A DNA stretch of 64,000 nucleotides from Chamaecyparis obtusa (lineage: Eukaryota; Streptophyta; Pinopsida; Cupressales; Cupressaceae). The translations under genes and the position numbers were made by a program. Of the stretch, positions 57,901 to 64,000 are shown piece by piece. Location of the stretch: contig BSBK01000963.1 of the NCBI GenBank assembly GCA_027943335.1, forward strand, positions 2,589,001 to 2,653,000, given 5' to 3'. The notes beneath the pieces were generated by a model. That model had not been told where the DNA came from, made no database searches, and was given only the letters and a program-made list of their open reading frames with translations. The first letter of the stretch is position 1. Every line of letters begins with the position of its first letter.

Positions 57901-58727
57901 ATGAAATCATAGAAATTCCAACACGTAACCCGAGGAAACTTGACCCTGAAGCTCTCAGGAAGTATGGAGAGATATGCACCAAAAAACAACACAAGAAAAG
58001 TTGAGACAAGAATATAAGAGCACAAAGGTGCAAGAGGATGTCAAGGAGATCCTAATGCAATTTTCTCCAGATGTCAATGTTGATGAATCATCCCCCATCA
58101 TTGACCAACTTGCACTGCTCATGTATAGACTATCAATGGCCCCACTACTGACATTGAGCAGATGATTGAAGAAAGAGCCAAACAAAAGATTTAGTATAAG
58201 TTAACTGAAAAGATCAGCCAAGCAGTGGTAGTGAATAAGGTAAATCTTTCATAAGTTGTAACAGAATTGGAAAGCATTATTGATAAAGTTATTACAATTT
58301 TGAAACAGTTATGCACTCTAGATCACTTTACTACTGAGGTTATTAAAAAATAAGAAAATTAGATGAATATCTAAAAGATAGTGCTACTTGTCTAACAACC
58401 AAGCAACATACATTTCAAGTGCATTATTCAAAGGTTAAACACATACAATGGTTAAGACTAGAGTTGAGAAAAGAAGAGGACCGAATCAGAGAACAGGTAA
58501 CCAAGCTACAAGCTGAGTTACTACTACATTTGGAAGTGATGCAAAAACATGTGATAAAGGAAAAGAAACTGATTTCCACCCCTGAGATTTCTATCATAGA
58601 AAACATTTTTGATATGCATGTACAAGTGAGCTTAGAGCAGCTAGCTCTAGAAAATCTAAAGAATGAATGGGAGAAACTTATGGATAATCTCAAGAAAACC
58701 CATCCTACCATTTTTGACAAATTTTAA
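54977..58727 (+). pseudogene. Element C second ORF, homologue of the element D large protein
   Basis: Starts MITSSSQTIQTKEE at 54977 (an in-frame upstream extension to 54809 is probably fortuitous) and ends KTHPTIFDKF at 58727. It matches the D protein by blocks: HKHLEVKGL (55245), KITKDIIHIF then AKWDGRGLRI (55490) and FGAYVIAYKIFQS, KFGSLLVC (55720), RIPTQLVEKFKDDICFLVDT (55912), ARWTYALTTEKRMRERSL (56800), then KFLMKARAFKILQGKMQEVD after the SINE, an acidic linker, and the terminal coiled coil from 58419. Frameshifts or stops at about 55330, 55665, 56150 and several between 57640 and 58400 break it. A SINE at 56898-57003 interrupts the middle domain. Confidence 0.82.
56884..57017 (+). mobile_element. 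Short tRNA-derived SINE with 14 bp target duplication
   Basis: Body of about 106 bp (56898-57003) with a pol III box A-like TAGTGTAGTGG (56911-56921) and box B GTGTTCGATTCC (56953-56964), spaced as in a tRNA, then an A-rich 3' end. It is flanked by AATTGATGAAGCCT at 56884-56897 and 57004-57017. Removal restores the reading of element C ORF2 across the site. It does not fold as a complete functional tRNA as far as I can judge. Confidence 0.85.
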
Positions 58728-58753
58728 GTATATTCTTTGTCATTATTTTCAAA

Positions 58754-58816
58754 AAAGGGGGAAACATATGTATATATACCGAGAGCATGTTCAAAGGGGG
58801 AATCACTGAGTTTACA
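58754..58816 (+). other. Two PPT-like tracts upstream of the element C PPT
   Basis: AAAAAAGGGGGAAAC at about 58751 and TCAAAGGGGGAATCAC at about 58791, before the LTR-proximal tract at 58891. Confidence 0.55.
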
Positions 58817-58890
58817 TATTTTTGGTTTTGTAAAATTTCCAAGTTCAAACTTTTATAGTCAACATACATACAAGTTTTTGATACTAATGC

Positions 58891-58903
58891 AAAAGGGGGA
58901 TAA
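58891..58903 (+). other. Polypurine tract of element C
   Basis: AAAAGGGGGATAA directly before TGTTACTC. Confidence 0.88.
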
Positions 58904-60070
58904 TGTTACTCTTAAATGGATCAATTGTTGCCATTAGTATTCATTTGTACAATTGGTAAATAGAGAAAGATAGTTCAATCAGTTATAACTACGTAGTAGT
59001 CACCAAGAATAGAGGTTACCAAGTAAAACAGTCACTGAGTACACAGGTTTATTGAGCACCAGTATATACTGAGACTGAGAGACAACATTTACCGAGTAAT
59101 CCAGAGTTCACATAAAAGTTTGGAATGACACATAGTTCAAGGTGAACAACTTTTTGCTGAGCAAGAAAATGGTTTACCAAGATCGAGGTGAATATTTATT
59201 GTGGATGTAATCATTTAATGAATGATAATTCCTATGTAATGATGATCTAGGTTAATCATATGAACCGTTGATCTTAGTTTTTCTAAGATAATGTAAAACC
59301 ATGATTAGGTCAAATTAGTTTGATATAAGTATTGTTAAGATGTCATTTTGACATGTATCATCAAGAAGTAGCCGCACTCAAGGACATCTGAAGATCAGAT
59401 AGGGTTTTGATTAAAGGATTTTGACAGACCATTCAATTTATCAAAAATAGACATAAGGCTACCGAGCAGTATAGAAGGACATATTCATCACAGCAAGGTG
59501 ATATCATTATTTTACTTAATGGGTTTGATATCAAAAATATCAGTTGTATTTCATAGCAGATCACACATCATTGTTACTCTCTAACAATTATAGAAAATTC
59601 AAAATCTCCTTACAAAGTGGACTTAACAGTTCTTTATAAAATCTCCTAACCAAGTGCACACTTGCATAGTGTTGCTAAAATCCTCTAACCAGGTAGATCT
59701 AGCTGATCTTATTGTTACTCCTAATAGGGTAAGATCACCAGAAGTGATCAATCTTTGTAAGCCTTAACTGACAACTTTATTTTTGCATAAGTGAAGCTTT
59801 GTGGGTTCCATCCCCACCATATTTTTTTATCTTCTAATAATGGTTTCTGTGATACCAAAATACATGTGTCATGTGTATTGAAGTTTTATGTATGCTTTAT
59901 TGATTTGTTTACATGCATTTACATTTTAGTTATGTTATTAAGTCTATGGTGAATGAAATTGACACAGTCGGTTATTGAAGTACATGTTTACAAGGATTCA
60001 ATTTGAAAAGTTTATAAGGGTACTGATTCATCTCTCCCCTCCAAGTACACACCTTTCCATAATTCCAACA
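58904..60070 (+). repeat. Element C 3' LTR
   Basis: 1,167 bp, TGTTACTCTT...ATTCCAACA, more diverged from its partner than the D LTRs are from each other. Confidence 0.92.
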
Positions 60071-60941
60071 AGACCTGTTAAGATTTGCTCAGTTAAGAGA
60101 CTTTACAATTCTAATTACAAACTTAATTAGTAACAAATATGTCTATAGTACTTGCATCAATCATATGCTTATCAGACTCAATGTACTCATTAACTGATTA
60201 CCTCATACTATGTTCCAATCACAATATCAATTCTTTACTTGGTAGATTCAAATCTGAATCACAATTACTCTCTACTCTTTACTTCTCTATTACTCAGTGG
60301 CTTCTCTACTCATCACCTTCTTTTTGCAATCTCTACTTCAAATTTGCACATACACATTCTCTTCTTCTCACATACACACTCTCATACTCTCATTGATCTA
60401 CTTATTCTGATCCATTTATATACAATTATAGAAGCGATGGAAATGTTCTAGAATCATCTCCTTAAGCGGTGCTAGCATTGGTTACTCCTCCAATGTATAT
60501 TTCAGATTTAATTATTATTAGTGGATATCACCTTGTAATCATGCATAATCATTATGTTTGAATCTCCAACGCTCTGTCAAATAATCTCCTTGAGATTAGT
60601 CAATTGTTTTTTGCTCAGTGTCTAGATTCAATGTATCTGTAGATTCTCCTTGTGTCGGCTTATCATGCTATGTAATACATTTTTATGTTTCTTGGTAACT
60701 GTATCATCTGTTGGTTCGGTGGATATTGTAGCTTGATACAACTGGGTGTTCAGTTCTTGGTTGTACCTTTCTCGGTGACTAAACTTCCTTTGTCTTACCG
60801 AAAATTGCCTTTCCTTTATTTTCTTTTACTGAATAGCTTGAAGCTCTTACCGACTTGACTTTCCTTCATTACTGAATGAATTTGAAAATCATTAAGACTT
60901 CATCATAACTAATGGCAACAAAATAAATCGTAGGAGTGTCA
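60071..60941 (-). repeat. Element E 3' LTR, second part
   Basis: Resumes after element C (AGACC duplication) and ends GGAGTGTCA at 60941 against the PPT. Total E LTR is about 1.28 kb when both parts are joined. Confidence 0.8.
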
Positions 60942-60958
60942 ATCTCCCCCTTTGGCAT
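60942..60958 (-). other. Polypurine tract of element E
   Basis: Minus strand reads ACTAATGCCAAAGGGGGAGAT then TGACACTCC, almost identical to the PPT context of element D. Further tracts occur near 61054, 61142 and 61208. Confidence 0.85.
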
Positions 60959-61244
60959 TAGTTTGGTATCTTTGTTAAAAACCTTCAAAGTCATCAAATT
61001 TTTTTTGTCCTTAGCAAAATTGCTCATGTATTCATATCTCGGTAAAATTATTACTCCCCCTGTAGTAATACTTCTTGTATCTTATCTATCCATCCTTCTT
61101 CTATACATATCATCCTCTATTTATTATCCTTATATGATATTTCCCCCTTTTAGATCAACATAATATCCTCCTTATATAATATCTATGTTATATCTTATCA
61201 CATATATTTCCCCCCTTTTTAACAAAAATGCCAAAAATAGTAAC

Positions 61245-64000
61245 TTACTGCTTATCTGGTGGAGGGATCTTGGCAAAACTAGATTTATATCTCTCTCGTG
61301 CATCTTTTAGTTATGCCTTCAATGAATCCTTCAGTGTGTGCAACATTATTATTTTCTCACTGATATCAGCTGTTAAACTGACCATATTGTCCATAGCACT
61401 AGCATCAAATGTGTTGACTAAATCTTGTGCCTTATGTACTTTTTTATGTAATGATTCAATAAGGGGTATCAAAAATGTTTAGAGCTCTAGAAGATCCATT
61501 TTGATCTAATTTTATTCTTTTCTTATCTCATGTTGCACTCCCATTAAGTGCCTCAACTTTTGATAATATAATTGGAAAGAATTAGGCTTAGGAAAAACTT
61601 TAGATAATTGTTCAATCAAGTCCTTTTCCACATTATCTTCTTTGTCCTTAATATCCTTGGTGAAATTTGAAATCAAACAAATATGTTGAAATAATAAAAG
61701 AATTTCCTTCAACTCTTTCTCCAATTCGGTAACTGATTTAGATAGAGTTACCTTTTCTAGTGCAAATAATTGAAGAAGTTATTCAATAACTTTAGTCTCC
61801 ATCTGTTTCCTATGCACTTGCATTAAGTACTTTTAAGTCTCTATACCAGGTTGGTTTATTTGGTTTTCTAGTTCATGTAGTTGGTTGTATATATCTCCTT
61901 TTTCATTATTGTTAGCCTCTGGTACAATTTCATTCAATATATCTTTGACATTCTCCAAAACATCATTCTTTTGCTTCTTTGCAATCAATTTATCTTGTAC
62001 AACTTTTCTTTTCAATAAGTCTCTGAACTCAGATAGTTCTTTGGGGCTAATAGTTGAAATATCAACCTTAGGAATAATGATAGGTTGGCTTAAATCAACA
62101 TCTTTTTCATGCTTCCTCCTCTTGGTCTTTCCTTTCTCTATAGATGCATTCTTTGATCAGCTTGTGCAATAGTGGTGTCATCAGTCTTCTCTTCTTTTTC
62201 TTCCTTCTTCTCTTCTTGCTTATTTTCCTCCTTCTTTTCCTATTTCTCTTTTCTCTTCTCCCATTTCTCTTTTGCCTTCTCTTTATTTGTGTCCTCTTTC
62301 TTTTCTTGTTCATCTGTCTTGGTAGGAGTTACCGACTCAGTAGTTTCCTTTTGTTCACTTTCCTTTCCTTGATCTGTGGGGGCATCACCATCTATTGGAA
62401 CACCTTTTGTTACTTTTGAGATCACTTCCTCAATCTCAGGAAAATTCATTATCTAATCAATAATAGGATCTTCTATCATTAATCTTGCCTTTGCAGAATC
62501 ATCTATGTTTATTTCTTTAGTTTCTTTGGCCTCGGTTGCCATTTTATCTTCATCATATTTTATTTCCTCAGTAGGGTCTTGATCTATGATATCCTCAATG
62601 ATAAATTCATCTTTATTAGATGTCAAATCAATTGGATATGATTTACCTATTTGTTCTTTGATCTCTTCATCAGTCGATTGATCAAGAGAAAATATTTTTC
62701 TCCAAAGATTATCAGTCTCATTTTGTACTTCTTCTAACTTACCGACCATAATTTTGAGTTCTCTTCTCTTCACTAGGAATCTCTTGGAGTATTCTTGTGG
62801 AGTATATTTGATTCCTCTTTTAGATAGGTATAGTATAGTAATAGCCAGGGATCTCTCCCTCATTTTCTTCTCAGCTACTAGAGCATATTTCCATCTCGCA
62901 TCAATCTTTTGGTATAACTCATCTGCCATATTTGGTGCTACTTCAATTGGTGTAGTTATGAATTTGTGTAAGGTAAACACAATAGACTCTTCAATTTTAT
63001 GTTTTTCTTCATCATTCCTCTTCTCATATTTGAGATGTTTCAAACTTGAATAACCTCCATATTTCTTGAGTGTTTTTAGAGACTCATCAAGGTCTTTAAG
63101 TTTTGGTGTCTGATTTTGCACTACCTTGAATTGTGAAACATCCTTAGATTCAGTTTCATTATCTTCATGTAGCCTCAATTTTCTCCTAGGCCTCCCAGTA
63201 GCCTTTTTCTCTCTTATGTAAGTTTTAGGCTTCGTTGGTTTTATCTATGCTTTCTTCTTCTCTCTCGATGTGGAGGAAGACATTGTTGATGGTCTAACAC
63301 CGATTGGAATGGGGTCTCTTTCTTTATTCTTATCTTCTTCCCGTTAACCTATGATGGTTCACCTTTATCTTTTTCAATAGGGATTCCCAAATTCTTTGAC
63401 AAGTTACTAATCATCCTGCTATTCTTCCTTAAATCCTTAGGTATCAAGATACCTAGTTTAATTTTATCTTTTACGTCCTCATAAGTACCATACCAAGTTA
63501 CCCTTATGTCAACTGGTTTCTTTAGTAGTCCTTAAATCTATATTGAAGTGACATCTATATCCATTTTATAGCCCATAGCTAGTAGACACATGGTTCTTCA
63601 TTCCACAACTCTCACTATACAGGTATCTGTATCTACGTCAAAACATATTTCATCCTTATATTGTTCCACTAGCTGGGATGGAATCCTGAACCTCTTATGC
63701 ATCTTAGTTTTAAATTTAGCAAAATAATCATTTATAACCATATCAAAATTATCTCCTATACTTTGAATAAACTCATTGATTTGATATATTACCAATTTAT
63801 CTTCTTTCCACACTACTTCACTGATTGTAGGAAAGAAGTTCTAAAAATAAAAGAATATGCATACTAGAAGTGATCCTAACTTTAGTGTGTTTGTTTTTTT
63901 CTTCCTAATTATGTTCATGTTGTCATTCAATTTCTTCAAAAATATCTCACACAGATCTATCTTCATGTCTTTCTTCACAATCTTGTATGCTATATCAACT
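61245..64000 (-). pseudogene. Element E second ORF, third homologue of the large protein (partial)
   Basis: Read from the right edge: VVWKEDKLVIYQINEFIQSI near 63800, RFRIPSQLVEQYKDEICFDV near 63680, the middle helical domain (63178-62453) with ARWKYALVAEKKMRERSL and KRFLVKRRELKIMVGKLEEV, a Lys/Glu-rich low-complexity linker (62449-62110), and the C-terminal coiled coil (62015 to the stop at 61245, ending SSFAKIPPPDKQ). Block order equals that of D and C. Stops and frameshifts separate the blocks, e.g. near 63598, 62451, 61830 and 61510. The N-terminal third lies outside the window. Confidence 0.82.

Larger units (their letters stand above)
44422..60070 (+). mobile_element. Pol-less LTR element C
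   Basis: LTRs 44422-45581 and 58904-60070, a PBS at 45584 and a PPT at 58891 all give plus orientation. It is flanked by AGAC on the left (44418-44421) and AGACC on the right (60071-60075). It has a gag-like coiled-coil/CCHC gene, interrupted by element D, and a large second gene; no protease, integrase, RT or RNase H is found in its 6-7 kb of own internal sequence. A SINE sits in the second gene. Both genes carry several stops and frameshifts. Confidence 0.9.
60942..64000 (-). mobile_element. Pol-less LTR element E, 3' internal part, running off the window
   Basis: Internal sequence between the PPT at 60942 and the right edge, minus strand. It contains only the decayed second gene. The first gene, PBS and 5' LTR must lie beyond 64000. 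Confidence 0.85.

Noticed and set aside
62144..62419. Phe/Leu/Ser-rich plus-strand ORFs, possible membrane protein
   Set aside because: Complement of the Lys/Glu-rich linker of the element E protein.

Overview
This window looks like heterochromatic DNA from a seed plant with a very large, transposon-filled genome. A gymnosperm or conifer is my best guess, based on the density and depth of nesting of long LTR elements; nothing in the sequence names the species. I found no intact host gene and no rRNA or tRNA gene. Almost every base I can explain belongs to LTR retrotransposons inserted into one another, plus one short tRNA-derived SINE and a few simple repeats.

Left block (1-23.9 kb). A degraded Copia element A (integrase end, RT, RNase H, start of its 3' LTR) begins abruptly at about 776, next to a short poly-A tract that ends an unrelated relic at 1-776. 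A 17.1 kb Ty3/Gypsy element G (4082-21206, minus strand, target duplication ATATT) sits inside the LTR of A. G has both LTRs, a PBS, a PPT, and a gag-protease-RT-RNase H-second RNase H-integrase polyprotein. All of this lies in one reading frame and is broken only by in-frame stops. It also carries a degraded plant-mobile-domain gene on the opposite strand and clusters of palindromic GTATCGC/GCGATAC motifs. The A LTR resumes at 21212, followed by an unrecognised coding relic.

Middle block (23.9-44.0 kb). This is mostly decayed sequence. A Gypsy-like relic on the minus strand (26.6-28.4 kb and 36.0-36.9 kb) is split by Copia element B (28429-35964), whose 5' LTR contains a 956 bp solo LTR and whose 3' LTR is cut after 302 bp. 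Two further Gypsy-type LTRs follow, at about 36870-38385 and 41689-42552, with a GA-rich tract containing a strong G-quadruplex motif between them.

Right block (44.0-64.0 kb). This is the most interesting part. Three members of one family of pol-less LTR elements are nested: E (minus, running off the right edge) has C (plus, 44422-60070) inserted in its LTR, and C has D (minus, 45911-53316, target duplication ACATC) inserted in its first gene. D is nearly complete. It carries a coiled-coil protein with five CCHC zinc knuckles and a second, roughly 1,050-residue protein that I do not recognise. C and E carry recognisable homologues of that second protein. None of the three has protease, integrase, RT or RNase H, but their PBS, PPT and LTR ends match those of the Copia elements A and B. 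They therefore look like non-autonomous elements mobilised by a Copia partner while conserving a large protein of unknown function.
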